From: Populus alba
Taxonomy: Eukaryota; Streptophyta; Magnoliopsida; Malpighiales; Salicaceae
Direction of reading: 5' to 3'
Assembly: GCF_005239225.2 (NCBI RefSeq)
Contig: NC_133297.1
Coordinates: 4,472,392 to 4,536,391, forward strand
Length of the DNA: 64,000 nucleotides
Part shown: piece by piece, positions 1-12,545 of the stretch
How the letters are laid out: every line of letters starts with the position of its first letter
Numbering within the stretch: position 1 is the first letter of the stretch
The notes under the pieces: model-generated
What the model was told of the DNA's origin: nothing
What the model saw: the letters and a program-made list of their open reading frames with translations, nothing else
The model's database searches: none
Program-made: the position numbers and the translations under genes

Positions 1-1214
1 TTTGTTTTTTTATTCTTAAATTCTCACCTCATCCCTTTGAATATTTCTTAGTTCCAATTCTCTTCATAAATATCTTAAATCTTAACGAGCAGAAAGTCTT
101 CTTGAAGATCTACACAACCTTATATTTAAGATAAAACAGATTTTCGAATATTCTTGATAATCTTTCTCAAGAAAAATGTAGTTTTTAGCACTTTTTTATT
201 CTAATCTTCCTAACTCTCTCCAATAAAAACAAATCCTTTTCGAATCGAATTAGAACACATAATATAAGGGTCCATTTTTTTTATTTTTTGTTTATAATCA
301 GAAGTTGTTGATTACCCAGGCTTTTTTATTATTAAAATAGGGGTTTAGACTAGGTTATATGTATCATTTTATATACCCTGAAATTAATAAATATATAATC
401 TTTTAGCATCTACTATGTTAGTAATTACAGTGCTAGAATCTGATATGACGAGTTGCTAGTAAACCGATTAAACAGGCTTTTGACATTAAAGGGATGCCAA
501 CCAACTTAATAATTCGGTATGGACCCCATACATAGCTGTGTTGTGTATAGAAATCCAGACAGGTCAATCTGGGAAGCTTTTTGCCTGAAACTGTAGTTCT
601 CAGGGTTCAGAATTCAAAGCGTTTCCAACAGAAACAAAACGTAGAAGAAAGTTTTCATTTTCTTTGAAAACCTATTGGTTCTGAAGTTTCATCGAAGCTT
701 CTCCATGGTTTACCAAAATCGAGAGGAAAAGAGAAGCCAAAAGAGGCTTCTTTATTCAACAAAAGGAATAGAAGCAAAGCAAGAAAAGTAATCCATGGAA
801 GTCTGTCCTACCTCTATTATTAGGTAAAAGTACTTGAATATCTGCATGTCTATATCTCTAGTTTTCTCTTTTTACTCCATATGTTGTCTTCATGCGTGAA
901 ACCTCCCAATTTCTCTTCTCTCCCCATGTTTTCTAGTTTCTTGTTTTGGTTCGCGTGATTTTAAGTTTTGACAATTTTTTGTGTGTTTTCATTTGTTGTT
1001 GAGAATCTTTTTCTTGGTTGTCTGGATTTACTCAATCTCACTCTGATATCATGCTGATATTCTGAAGTTTGGAGCTTTGCTGATACCTTTTCTCTTGATC
1101 GTGTGAATTTTGTTCTTTGTGCTTTCAAGATCAGTTTTTGAAGGCAGGCAAAAAATTTGGCATTTGAACAAGATCCTTACCACTAGTTCTACTCATTCAA
1201 CTTTGCAAAAAAAA
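1..1214. other. Upstream region and probable 5' UTR of the kinase gene
   Basis: AT-rich non-coding DNA. The pyrimidine-rich part from about 840 to 1200 is likely 5' UTR, possibly with a leader intron, for the kinase gene that starts at 1215. I see no coding sequence with family similarity and cannot place a TATA box with confidence. Confidence 0.4.
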
Positions 1215-3308
1215 ATGAAGTGTTTTCAGTATTACTTCAAGGACAAATCAAGAAGCAGGGGACGAAGATCAGCACCGGAATTGAAACAGCGAAGTACAAC
1301 GAAGACCGATGATTCTTTATATACTACTGATGGGATGATCAAGTCTTCATGCTCAGAAACTTCACAGAGAGGCATATCAGAAATGTATGAAGAGAAGGCT
1401 CATAATCTGAGAGTCTTTTCTTTCTCAGAGCTCAGAAATGCAACTAACGGTTTCAATAGGCTGTTTAAGATCGGGGAAGGTGGATTTGGTAATGTCTATA
1501 AAGGTTCAATCAAGCCTGCTGATGGAGAAGGTGACCCTATTGTTGTTGCAATTAAGAAGCTTAACGCAGATGGCTTCCAGGTATGACTTTTAAGCCTGGG
1601 AGTTTGCATAAGATTTTTTTGTTTCGTTGTTGAGGTTGAATACACGCGCGCGCGCGCGCAATTGGATTGAATATTAGTGACAAGTCCATCTTGAGTTCAA
1701 ATTTCACTTTAATGTTCTGGTAATCATCTTTTATAAGTTCATTCTTCAAGTGGTGACTGCTTATTCATTTTTTCTGTTTCTCATAGGGTCATAAACAATG
1801 GGTGACCGAAGTTCAATTTCTTGGTGTTCTGGAGCATCCAAATCTTGTCAAACTTTTAGGATACTGTGCCGTGGATGGCGAAAGAGGTATCCAGAGACTG
1901 CTTGTGTATGAGTTTATGCGAAACAAAAGTTTAGACGATCATCTTTTCAACAAGGCATATCCTGTGCTTCCCTGGAAGACAAGATTACAAATAATACTTG
2001 GAGCAGCTCAAGGATTAGCTTTTCTACATGAAGGGTTGGAAGTTCAGGTTCTCGTCTAAAACATGCTTGATAAGTACTTGTGCTCACGCGCGTCTGCATA
2101 TATCAGTGCTGTTTACGTGAACACAAACAGAGAGCTTCTAGGTTCCTTAATAGAATTTCCACAGAGGACTGAAATTTGGTTAATGAACCTTATAATCTGT
2201 CCCCGGTGGATCAACCTCCTTTTACGAGGCTTTATGGCATCTGAATGTTACCTGTGCTAGGAAATCTTAGAGAAGAACCTTTCTTATGAACTGAAATCAT
2301 GTGATTCCCGTGGCTTGATTGTAGTTCGGTACCTTTTACAACAGTAAGAAGAATGAAGCAACAAGTGTTGCAACACTAAATCTGTTGTTCAATGTCCTTC
2401 GATTCGGCCCATAAGTAACGGTGGTAGTTAAATATTCATCTAATCTGTCATATTCACTACTTGGCATGCAATATGTTATGTTCAGGTCCTCTGGATTTTT
2501 GTTTATGCTTCGATTTTTAACCTTTTTCTACTCTCTTTTCGCAATTGATGCTGCAGGTTATATATCGAGATTTCAAGACTTCCAATGTGTTATTAGATGA
2601 AGATCTGAAACCAAAGCTTTCAGACTTTGGGCTTGCTAGGGAGGGACCAATGGCTGGACGAACACATGTCTCAACAGCAGTAAGTATCATGAACATTTGT
2701 TTGTTGCATTAGATGCAGACTGCATCCTTCTCATGGGATTCTTTTTATGCTGACAGGTAGTTGGGACATATGGATATGCTGCGCCAGATTACGTTGAGAC
2801 AGGGCATCTCACAGCCAGAAGTGATGTTTGGAGCTTCGGTGTGGTACTATATGAGATTCTTACAGGCAGGCGATCGTTGGAAAGAAACAGGCCGAAAGTG
2901 GAGCAGAAGTTATTGGAATGGGTAAAGCAGTTACCTGCTGATAGTAAAAAGTTTGGTTTGATAATGGATCCACGACTTGGAAACCAGTATTCTATGAGTG
3001 CAGCTCGGAGGATTGCCAGGTTAGCAGACAGTTGTTTGTTAAAGAGCGCAAAAGATCGACCAAAGATGAGTCAGGTGGCAGAGACCTTGGAAAAGATAAT
3101 CCAAGATTCATCAGAAGGAAGCCCTTCAAAGAATAGTTTTGAAGCCACTGGGAATGACGACCTGATTGACTCGAGTAAGAAGCCGGATCATGTAGAGGCC
3201 TCCGAGTCTTGGAAACGGCGAATGGCACACCTGGCAAAACTCAGTGAGCACGTTGACGGTGCCAGTAGAAGAAGATTTGTGATCACGCAGAGGGCCAAAG
3301 TACCCTGA
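1215..3308 (+). CDS. PBL19: Receptor-like cytoplasmic kinase, RLCK-VII (PBL19/PCRK1-like)
   Basis: Four exons are inferred from GT-AG junctions that keep the kinase domain in frame: 1215-1580, 1787-2047, 2557-2679 and 2757-3308, giving about 433 residues. The start is the first in-frame ATG ([11 protein letters not shown]), a typical opening for this subfamily. Kinase landmarks are the glycine loop GEGGFG (about 87-92), VAIKK with the ATP-binding lysine near 114, the catalytic loop VIYRDFK (D214) and DFG (232-234). The usual APE at the end of the activation segment reads APD (D261). The C-terminal tail is short and polar. RLCK-VII kinases act at the plasma membrane, relaying signals from pattern-recognition receptors to immune outputs. 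Assignment to the family is secure; PBL19 rather than PCRK1/2 or PBL20 is a judgement from the N-terminus and the gene neighbourhood. Confidence 0.88.
1643..1660. repeat. (CG)n microsatellite in kinase intron 1
   Basis: An alternating CG run lies in the first intron. Dinucleotide CG tracts are rare in plant nuclear DNA because of methylation-driven loss, so this one may vary between individuals. Confidence 0.85.
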
Positions 3309-5708
3309 ATTGATTGCTAGCATTGCATATTGGCGCACTGGTATGTTGTGATGATTCATTCCAAGCTAACTAGATTAACTGGTTAAGAACCTCGCACGAA
3401 CAACTTTTACGTGGAAGTGAATAGCTGGTTTCTAAATATGATGATGCTAGTAGATGTCATGGTAGTTTTAATTGAAGAGGCAGGCCTTTTCTGTGTGCAG
3501 GCAAATTGCGTGGAGGAGTATTGTCTTTTGCTTTTTGCATGGCTTCTGTAGCAGACTACTTGTATAAAAACTTTTGAATTACCAAGGAAATAAAGCAGAA
3601 CGGGAAGAGGATAAATGGATTTAAATCAGTTCTCACTTTATTTGACTCAAAATATCTAGTGAGTTTTTTTTTGTGTGCGAGCGCGCGTGGATAATCCAGA
3701 TAGATGATTTTATTAACACCAAGTTAGTTTTTTGTCTCCTACACATCAATGCCTAAACCTTCTGCAAGTGAGAAGTCTTCAAGGAGCACGGGGCAGATTT
3801 TAGCCTCTATCCATCTTGCGAGTCACTGGAATTTTGCAACATGGTAAACTCATCTTTTTGGAGTATAGGGCTCCGATAATTTCTTGACATCAGCTTGTAA
3901 TTTACGAGGCTGCCACGCCCATTTCTTCAATCCAAATATCACACACCCCACGAGTGGATAGAAACCATCACCGTGAACTCAAAACTTCTTTAGCTGCAAG
4001 CATCATCTTTAGACAAACCAAATTCAACTATCTTGTGTATCTGATCCTCACTGCCATTCTCTATCCTGAAACTGTGGTCATTTACTTCGAATCCCAAGCA
4101 TTGTGTCAAAGTCCAACAGTACAGAGTTCAATACAGAAGAATGGAGAGAACAGGAGGACAGAGCGGGGCGTAGTGAAGAAGATATGCAACTACAACTTTC
4201 TCGCCTTGAGATGTAGCAGCAGCGAAACCATAAAAAGCTGAAAGATGCATCCAAATGTCGGAAGCCATCTGTGAACAGCAAGAAAAGATGAGGATGGCCA
4301 TCATCTTAAACATATTTAGAAAAATTAAAACAATAACCACCCAGTTCCCTTTTTTTCCTCACCATTAGACTGATTTTAGAGCTTGGCTGTACACAGTTAA
4401 AAGTTCTGAAACTGCGAGACCCGTGTTTAGGAGAAATGAGCACAACTATACAAAAATCTGTATCTGTTCGTGGTTCTTTCACTCATTCTTGAAAAGTTAA
4501 TATCAGCAGTATGCACTGCATCTCCTCAAGAACAGAAACAAAATTTGAATATTATGGCAGAGGTTAAACACTATGACTGCTGATATAGATAAAAAATGCA
4601 AAGAGGGAACTTTCCCTGTTAAATGTACTGTTTCCAATTATAAAAAATGAAAAAGATTCAACCTTAGCACGATAAATGAATTTGACTCAATGGCTGAAAG
4701 CTCTTCGTAAACATCCACCCCAACGCCCCAATACTTGTTTCACAAAAAATAATCAGATTTGAAGCAAATCTAAATCTACTCCACAAAGAGAATATTAGGA
4801 AAAATGTGCTGCTCAAAGCCTGGAATTATTAACGCAAGATACAAATACGGCAGCGAGTTTGGCCATGTGGCAAAGCTACAAATTGTAACAGATGCACAAT
4901 AATTCAAACTTACATATACCAACTTAACTCGATCATCTAAGCCAAATTCTAAACTAGTTGGGATTGGCTTCCATGCGTCCTTAATTAAGAGGCTGAGATA
5001 GTATAATACCCTCAACCAAGAATTTTCCCTCTAATACCCTCCAAAGCCCTGAGACAATCATAAGAATCATATAAAAAAAAATGAGGTGAAGAGCCCCCAT
5101 TACCTCCAAAGATAGTCTTCGAACAAGAATGTGCACTATAATACTGGCAGGTGCACGCCAGGAAATGAACTCAGAGGCCATGATCATTTATCTGCAAAGA
5201 TTTTATATTTTCCCCTTATGGCCCCACGCCAATGTATGTATGCTTAATTCCAATTGTCGACAGAGCCTACACATGAGTCTGTTCATCCCACCATTTATGC
5301 TGTTGCATCAACAAGAAATTCTACACCATGAACAGAAATCAACTCAGTGAACAGTTTTCCTCAGAAATGAGGATGGTAAAACATATTATTTTCTGCTGCT
5401 CTGCTTTACCTGATACTAGCTGATCTATTGACTGATGGGCAAACCACGTTTTCTTTTAGGCTATACCCTATTCTTGTATCTCTCCTTCTACATCATGCAA
5501 GTTTCCAAGAGCGGAAAGCAGCTTACCAAATACCATATCAACCAAAGAAGATTACTGTCTCCTTATGCATGGTGCTTCAAAAACTCATTGCCACTATAAT
5601 GTGTAGGCAGCTGGGTGATCTTCAACAAGGCATACCAGGTTCTGCTTCCACACAAGGTTTTTAGCACATCGCGAAAACTGAAGTCCTGGAAACCCATCCA
5701 ACAAGCTT
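3309..5708. other. Spacer between convergent 3' ends of kinase and PPR genes
   Basis: Contains the kinase 3' UTR at the left and presumably the PPR 3' UTR at the right. Base composition around 3,700-4,200 and 4,900-5,650 is less AT-rich than the repeats elsewhere, but no reading frame on either strand shows a recognisable domain. It could hold untranslated exons or an untranslated transcript. Confidence 0.4.
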
Positions 5709-8381
5709 TCAGGATCCACCATAACCAATTTCCATCCGTTTAAGTGAACCCTGATTTTCATTCTTTTGAAGACTATTTCTGCTCAAATAATCATATGTAA
5801 CGTACATGAGGAAATCCAGAAACAGGCTCTTTTCAGGTGGTGGTTTTGGAATGTCAACATTATCTTGGATGTTACGGTAGGCTCTATCCATTAATTTTAT
5901 GGAAATCTCATCGAAACCAAAGGAGATCTCATTCAACTTCTGACCCCACATTATGGTCTTTTCAGGCATTCCCTGCTTGCAAAAGTGAGATAATAGTAGA
6001 TTGGCTGTAACGACATTAGGAACAAATGCCATCTTAAGCAATTTGGCAGTTACAATCATGGCGCGCTCCAGTATGTCAGTACAAACACCATTCATAACAG
6101 TGTTGTATGTTACTGTGTCCGGAACAACACCTGCTGAAATAAGCTCCTCCAGCATCATCACAGCTCGACTCATTTTCCGACCAGTACATAAGCCATGAAG
6201 ACGAATATTATAAGTAGTGATATCTGGGTCCCATCCAGTGGCATGCATTTTATTCACGACTTCATCTGTACTAACTGTGTCAAATGCTTTACAGTATCCA
6301 TCAATCAAAGTATTGTAGGTGACAATATCAGGGATCAACCCAGTATGGTGCATGTTTCTAAATACATCACTTGCTGACTTCATCCTGCCTTCTTTACAGA
6401 GACCGTTAATGATTATATTGGTAGTAAAAATATCAGGAAGAAGACCCTTTCGCGCCATCTCCCTCTCCAACATCAATGCTTCCTGCAGCCTCCCACTGTT
6501 GCAAAAGCCACGGATCAAAGAGTTATACACAAAATTGTTGGGCATGAACCCTTTTTTTGACATTTGTAAAAATACATCATATGCCTCATCCACTAGACCA
6601 ACTATAGAAAGACCATTAATAAAGGCTGAAAAGGCAACAGCATCAGGATGTATCCCCCTCCCTTCCATCTCATTCCACAGGCTATAAGCACCTGCCACAT
6701 CCCCCATCCTGAAGTACCCATCCAAAATCAGAGTAAAAGCTGTTTTGTTGATGGGAAGGCCTTTTACTATCATCTCATACAAAAGGTCCCTCGCTTCTTG
6801 CAGCCTCCACAACTTGGATAAACCCATGATTAGTGAACTGCATGTCAAAGATGAAGGAAATAAACCAAATTTAACCATCATTCTATATGCTATATAGGCT
6901 TTCTCTTCTAGGCCAGCCCTGCTATAAGCTGCTATTATTGAATTAAAAGCAACTACAGTTGGAGTTATTCCTTTCTCAAGCATATCCTCTAAAAATTTCA
7001 TGGCCTCATCCAACCAGCCAGCCCAACACAAGCCTGAAACACAAATATTATATAGTGAACTAATTGGGAGCGAGCTTGATTGTGACAAATCCCTCAACAA
7101 TCTGTCACGGTCTTCCTCTCTTCCATATCTATAATGCCCTGCAACCAGAATATTAAAAGTTGTACAATCAGGAGCTATAGCCTTGCTCTTCATTTCTTCA
7201 TAAAGCATGTTTGCCTGACCAATGTCCCTCGCCTTAACATATCCATTCATCAAAGTATTATAGCATACAACATTGGGAATGTGACCGGCCTCTTTCATCC
7301 CATCAAAAAGATTCCTTGCTTCCATCATATTTCCCTGATTGCAAAATGCATTTATGACTGTACCAAAAGTAACCAAGCTCGGTGTACAACCATTATCGAT
7401 CATGAAGCGCATCCAACCAAGTGCATCTACAGTCTGTCCCCTTGTACAGTATGCATTAATCAAAATGTTATACGCATAAACATCTGGTTGACACTTAAAC
7501 TTCTGCATCACGCACAACAAACTCTCCCCGACTTTAACATGTCCTTTTCTACAGAAACCAAGAATCACCGCATTAAAGTTACGATTGCAAGGTCTAGGCC
7601 CTTGATGAATCATACCCCTAAGCAACTTCCAAACACTACCATGATCACCAACTCTAAGCAACAACTTAAAAAGAATTGTAATTGCTGATGAACTTGGCCT
7701 CAAACCCACCTCCCTCATCCTTCCCACAATCTCCAATGCCTCACAACCCATTTCCACTTTCAAAAACCCCCGCATAAGCGTATCGAGAACTGAGAAATCC
7801 GACTCAAATTCAGCATGCCTTTTCCACATAAACTCCACTACATCCCTACTCCTATCAACCCCAACTCTCCTAATAACCCAAGAAACCACGTCTTGAGCAA
7901 GGAACTTGAGATTCTGTGCACCTAAAACATGTGCCGCGACACAAGAAGACTTGACTATTTCATCAGAATCATCTTGAAATGCAAACTTAAAAAACCCAAA
8001 TGCAGTTTCTCTAGATTCTAATGATTTCATTATCTTAACTAAAAAATAAGGGCAATTGTTTTTAGCAAATCCCTTCAAAATGTAACCTTGGCCTTGTTTA
8101 ATAATTCTAGACAGCCCAACAACTACTCTCCTCCTCTCATTTGAGTTCAAATAGCTTAAAGAATCGATCTTTTTATCAAAAAGAGGCAAAAACTGATCAA
8201 AATAATTAATCTTTCTAGTATTACAAGAACTAGAACAGAAAGAATTTGTCTTTTTGGGGAGACAAGTGAGTTTGAAGAGAGTTAACATTTGCGAGTTCAG
8301 TGTTTGGTGGGAAAACAAGGGAGATTTAAAGTAGTGTACCTTGAGGGAGTTGCCCACCACATAGCCTACTTCATCAGACAT
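5709..8381 (-). CDS. P-class pentatricopeptide repeat protein
   Basis: Intronless frame of 890 residues. From about residue 200 to 800 it is a tandem array of 35-residue PPR motifs with the usual cores (for example VTYNTLIDGYCK, VVCYNTLMNGY, YNILINAYC), roughly 16-18 units. There is no E, DYW or SMR extension, so it is a P-class protein, expected to bind organellar RNA and affect its processing, stability or translation. The first ATG (8379-8381) gives an acidic start, MSDEVG, unlike a targeting peptide. The ATG at 8286-8288 (Met32, followed by LTLFKLTCLPKK) would give a basic, Ser-rich presequence of mitochondrial type and may be the real start. A C-terminal non-repeat tail of about 60 residues follows. 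I cannot name a specific orthologue. Confidence 0.9.
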   Translation of the reverse strand: MSDEVGYVVGNSLKVHYFKSPLFSHQTLNSQMLTLFKLTCLPKKTNSFCSSSCNTRKINYFDQFLPLFDKKIDSLSYLNSNERRRVVVGLSRIIKQGQGYILKGFAKNNCPYFLVKIMKSLESRETAFGFFKFAFQDDSDEIVKSSCVAAHVLGAQNLKFLAQDVVSWVIRRVGVDRSRDVVEFMWKRHAEFESDFSVLDTLMRGFLKVEMGCEALEIVGRMREVGLRPSSSAITILFKLLLRVGDHGSVWKLLRGMIHQGPRPCNRNFNAVILGFCRKGHVKVGESLLCVMQKFKCQPDVYAYNILINAYCTRGQTVDALGWMRFMIDNGCTPSLVTFGTVINAFCNQGNMMEARNLFDGMKEAGHIPNVVCYNTLMNGYVKARDIGQANMLYEEMKSKAIAPDCTTFNILVAGHYRYGREEDRDRLLRDLSQSSSLPISSLYNICVSGLCWAGWLDEAMKFLEDMLEKGITPTVVAFNSIIAAYSRAGLEEKAYIAYRMMVKFGLFPSSLTCSSLIMGLSKLWRLQEARDLLYEMIVKGLPINKTAFTLILDGYFRMGDVAGAYSLWNEMEGRGIHPDAVAFSAFINGLSIVGLVDEAYDVFLQMSKKGFMPNNFVYNSLIRGFCNSGRLQEALMLEREMARKGLLPDIFTTNIIINGLCKEGRMKSASDVFRNMHHTGLIPDIVTYNTLIDGYCKAFDTVSTDEVVNKMHATGWDPDITTYNIRLHGLCTGRKMSRAVMMLEELISAGVVPDTVTYNTVMNGVCTDILERAMIVTAKLLKMAFVPNVVTANLLLSHFCKQGMPEKTIMWGQKLNEISFGFDEISIKLMDRAYRNIQDNVDIPKPPPEKSLFLDFLMYVTYDYLSRNSLQKNENQGSLKRMEIGYGGS

Positions 8382-10089
8382 CCGGGGGCCGCCGGAGAGT
8401 GAGGTTCAGCTGGGGTTTTGATCTTTTTCGTGGAGAAAAGGGGAACTCAGTTTTGGACCGCAGTTTGTATTCTTGCAAGAAATGGATCCTAGTTATGGAC
8501 AGAGATTGAACATCTTAGGCTCCAAAGGGGTTGACAAGGTTGGGTTTGTTGGGCTTGCTAGAGCTACAGAGCAGCAAGTTTAGGTTTTGCGGTATCCCAG
8601 CACGGCCTGTGTTGGTCCCTAAGCCTAGCTCCACGCTAATGCATAAATTTACTTACTTATTAATTCACAATCATTTAAAAAAAAAAACAATTTCGTGCAA
8701 AATAAATATCAGTGCCCTTTTTCTCGTCGAATATTAATTATCAAAATTTTAATTAGTAATATTATGATAAGATCATTTCTCCATAAATTCTTAATTTCAA
8801 CGTACATGATATAGTTTTAGAAGGATGAAGAAATTAAATGATTTTCATTATACTATAGCCAGATAAAAATACCATCTCTTATTGTAATGTGTACATAAAA
8901 AACCTCTGGTATAACAGCTTAACCCTCTATATTTAGTGGCTGCTAAATTTTGTAACACTCAAATTTCTAACAGTTACTGCCTTTGCATTTCAATAAAAAC
9001 ATTGGATAATTCACCTAGCATCATATTCCTTTATTTGGTGCTACAACTTGAAAATTTTAGGTTTTTTTTTTTTTTTGTCTAATTAGCACAACAAAACTAA
9101 AAATTTGAGGGAATGGCATCATTGAAATTTATTTTTTTGATGAAATGGCGTAGTTTGACATTGTCGCACTTCTTAAATACAACATCCATTGACATTAATT
9201 AAAATTTAAGAAGAGCATATCGAACACACAATGTGTTTTCTCTGTCATGGGAAAATCCACCGAAACCCTTATTTCTCTCTTAAAAAAAAACATTAAACAC
9301 TTAAGATTTTGCCCTTAAATCAATCAAAAATCGAACCCTTCCTAGTCTCTAAGCATCCTTTGATGTTTTTGTGTTGAAAATCCACTGTTCCCTTTGTTGT
9401 TGACGCCGCTGGCCCTCCCATTCTTGTAGTCCTATAAACAATGTAAACATACAACATTGCTATTAATTTGTATTTGGTTCGGTTGAAATCAAATAATTGT
9501 CTAGGTTGAATTAAGGGTTTGTTAAAACAATGATAAATTAGTTAAAAATACATTCAATTAGAGTTTATCTAGTGTAGTTGAACATGAAAATAAGTTAAAT
9601 TGATGATGAATTAATTATTCCAATTAATTATGTGTTGTGGTTAATTTAGGTTAACTTACCAAATTAGGGATTTTGTGTATATTGTTGTAATAGGCTAATA
9701 ATGTAGTTATATGCGCGTACACATGTTCATACAATAGAGAATAGATATGGCTAAATTATGACGAATTGCTTGTTTCATTGAATTGTTAATAAGTTGATGA
9801 ATTTAGTATTTTCTTGAAAATAAATTAATTTGCTATGAATTTGTGTTTGATTTAATGCAATTGATCATGAAAAATATCAATTGATAATGTATCATGAATT
9901 ATATTTATTTTTTTGTTAAGTTTGTTTCAATGTAAAATTTTTGGAATTTGATTGAATTAATTATGAATTTTTCCAATTAGAGTAGAGGTAATGTGGTTTG
10001 GTTATAATTATGTTAAATTGACTAGAATCCAATTTTATATATAAAATATCTAGTAGCATATTTATATTATCACGTTATAGTGGAAATAT
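8382..10089. other. Intergenic, PPR promoter side and AT-rich DNA
   Basis: The first 150 bases are the probable 5' UTR and promoter of the PPR gene. The rest is AT-rich with a T-run near 9,062-9,076. The part from about 9,200 may be the left arm of the decayed MULE that follows, but I could not identify terminal inverted repeats. Confidence 0.35.
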
Positions 10090-12545
10090 TGTTCCTAAAA
10101 TGAACAGTATTATCACATACAATGACGGGAGCAATTTGTTGTTAACTAGTAATTTAAGCACATCGTGTGTGGAAATGAAAGAAATCATTTGTCATGGACT
10201 TGAGTGGAATTATAATGATGCTGATGTTGAAATAACTTGAAGGTGTTAAATTGATGGACAATAATATTATTATGTACTGATTGTGTGTGATTGTAGTTTT
10301 AAGACAATGAATGATTCTTTTATTCAAAATGGTTTGAATATGATGATATTGCATGTGAATAGTCAACCAAAATCCATGTGTATTCCAGCTTCTGTTGGTC
10401 TTTAAAATTCAGTTGCTCGAGGTAAAAATAGTTTATTGTGGATGATTTGCTGCAAAGAATAGATTATACTATATTTGATAATTTTTTTGTTGATCAACAT
10501 AGATTTGACTATCATAAGCCCAGTGATAATGAAGATGATGTTGATGATGAAATTATTCCTCTTGTTTCTGAATTTGGAGATGCTTTTAGGTATAGTTTTG
10601 TTGTTTCACATGATTGAGCACTTAACCATGGATATATTCAAGGAGGATCTGATTTGAAGGTTGGTCAAACATTTAATAGTAAAAAATTTTAATGTGGTTA
10701 AACAATGACACATTGCACACTCGGTTAAGTATCAAGTCTAATAGTCAAACTCAATATTTGTTCAATTAAAATGTGTGCGAGCACCAGAATATAAGTGGTA
10801 TTTGCATGGGGGATATAATAAAATATTGGATTCATTTGATATAGCAAAGTTAAAAGAGTCACATCCATGTGCCGCGACCTTTGTCTAAAAATACCACCAT
10901 CAACTTGATGCAATTTTTATTGCTAATGCTATATCAACCACTACAATGAATAATCTTTCAATGATGGTTGTAAGCATACATGGTGAAATAAAATTGCATT
11001 ATAAATATAAAATATCATATGACAAAGCATGAGTTGCAAAACAGAAGGTGATTGATTATCCTTTTAATTCATATGAAGAGTCTTTTGAGAAATTTCCTAG
11101 GTTGTTGGAAATAAAGGAATCAAATTCCAGAACAATTGTTGATTTGACACATAAAGGATATCTTGATGATAGTACAATGATTTTTTAAATAGTTTTTTTA
11201 GTCATTTAAACCTTGTATTGAAAGTTTTAAGTACTATAGGCCATTTATCAGTATTAATGGGACATATTTGTATAGTCAATATAATGGAAAGTTATTGATT
11301 GCAATTGTTTTTTATGCGAATAATGAGATATTCCCGTTAGCTTTTGCAATTGTTAATGAAGAAAATAATAACAATTGAATATCGTTTTTTCTTTGTTTAC
11401 AAATATATGTTACTGGTGGCAGAACTGGTATATGTATAATAAGAGATAGATATATAAGCATCAAGAATGAAGTAGCAGAAATTTGATGTCAACCTTTAAG
11501 ATATCATCAATGTTGTACTTGATATTTTGTTAGCAACTTAAACTGTAAATTTAAAGACCCAATTACCAAAAAATATTTAATAAAGATGTATTGTGAACCT
11601 TTCATATACAAATTTGATTTGTGGTGTGAAAGAATATGTAACATGAACCTATAATATAGAGAATGACTTGAAAGGGAGCTAAAAGAAAAATGAGCTTTAT
11701 GTTATGATTGTGGTCATTGATATGGTAATATGACACATAATCTCTTATAATAATTTAATTATGTTCTAAAAAAATGCTCGTGCAATGTCTATTTCTACTC
11801 TAGTGCAATTAACATTTTACATATATAATGGTTATTAGATCAAACGGAGATATAAAGCTACTGATGTCATTTGAAGTGGAGTACCCTAGCCTCCAACAAT
11901 TTAGCTTGAATTAATAATGAGCATGTATACATCAAAGGATCATATTGTAATGTTGTTTGACCTTAAGGAACAAGTTTTCCAAGTCCATGCACCTATTAAA
12001 TCAGGTGTTGTGAAAAGAGTCAAACGGACATTCATATTGAACGATAAAACATGTACATGTTGTAAATAACAAACATTATATCGTCCTTATTCACATGTTA
12101 TTGTATGTTGTGCCGAAAATCACTCGGACTTCACACAGTTTGTTGATGGTTATTACTCGTTTGCACAACGAGATGGATATAAGAGAAGGTCATGCACGCT
12201 AAAGGTGTGGCATATGCAATGACTCAAGGTATTATAGAAAAACATGTTCTAATCGACAATGTATTTGTAACAATTTATTAGGTTATCTTATGATATATTG
12301 CAATATTTTTTTTAATCATATTAAACTTGTCTAATTTCACATCAATCACAAGTATTATAACACGCAATGTACTTGAGGCGGTAGATCATCTGTTTATGTT
12401 GAGTGTCCATATTTGGACGATGATTAGAGTGAGCATTACTATAAGCATGAATTACAATACATGCCTACCGGTCCTGCCGACACTTTTATCCCGTGATTGC
12501 AAGGTCGATATGGACCGTAACATTATTGAAATGTTATGTTTTTGA
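10090..12545 (+). pseudogene. Decayed Mutator-like (MULE) transposase
   Basis: No long frame survives, but fragments in changing frames follow the order of a MULE transposase. An N-terminal region (WNYNDADVEI, near 10,215) is followed by an acidic segment near 10,500-10,580 and HQLDAIFIANAI near 10,900. The HGEIKLHYKYKISYDKA segment at about 10,980-11,030 is next, then the catalytic-domain stretch NNEIFPLAFAIV near 11,320 and YVTGGRTGICII near 11,405. A degraded SWIM zinc finger follows at about 12,045-12,110 (CTCCK, SHVIVCCAENHSDFTQF), then a CCHC-like knuckle at about 12,210-12,245 (CGICNDSRYYRKTC). Many stops and shifts show it is dead. A further stretch to about 12,545 looks like the degraded tail. 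The element ends are not resolved. Confidence 0.82.

Noticed and set aside
7134..7688. 184-codon frame antisense to the PPR gene
   Set aside because: It lies wholly inside the repeat-rich PPR coding region on the opposite strand, shows no domain, and reflects the periodic codon pattern of the PPR motifs.
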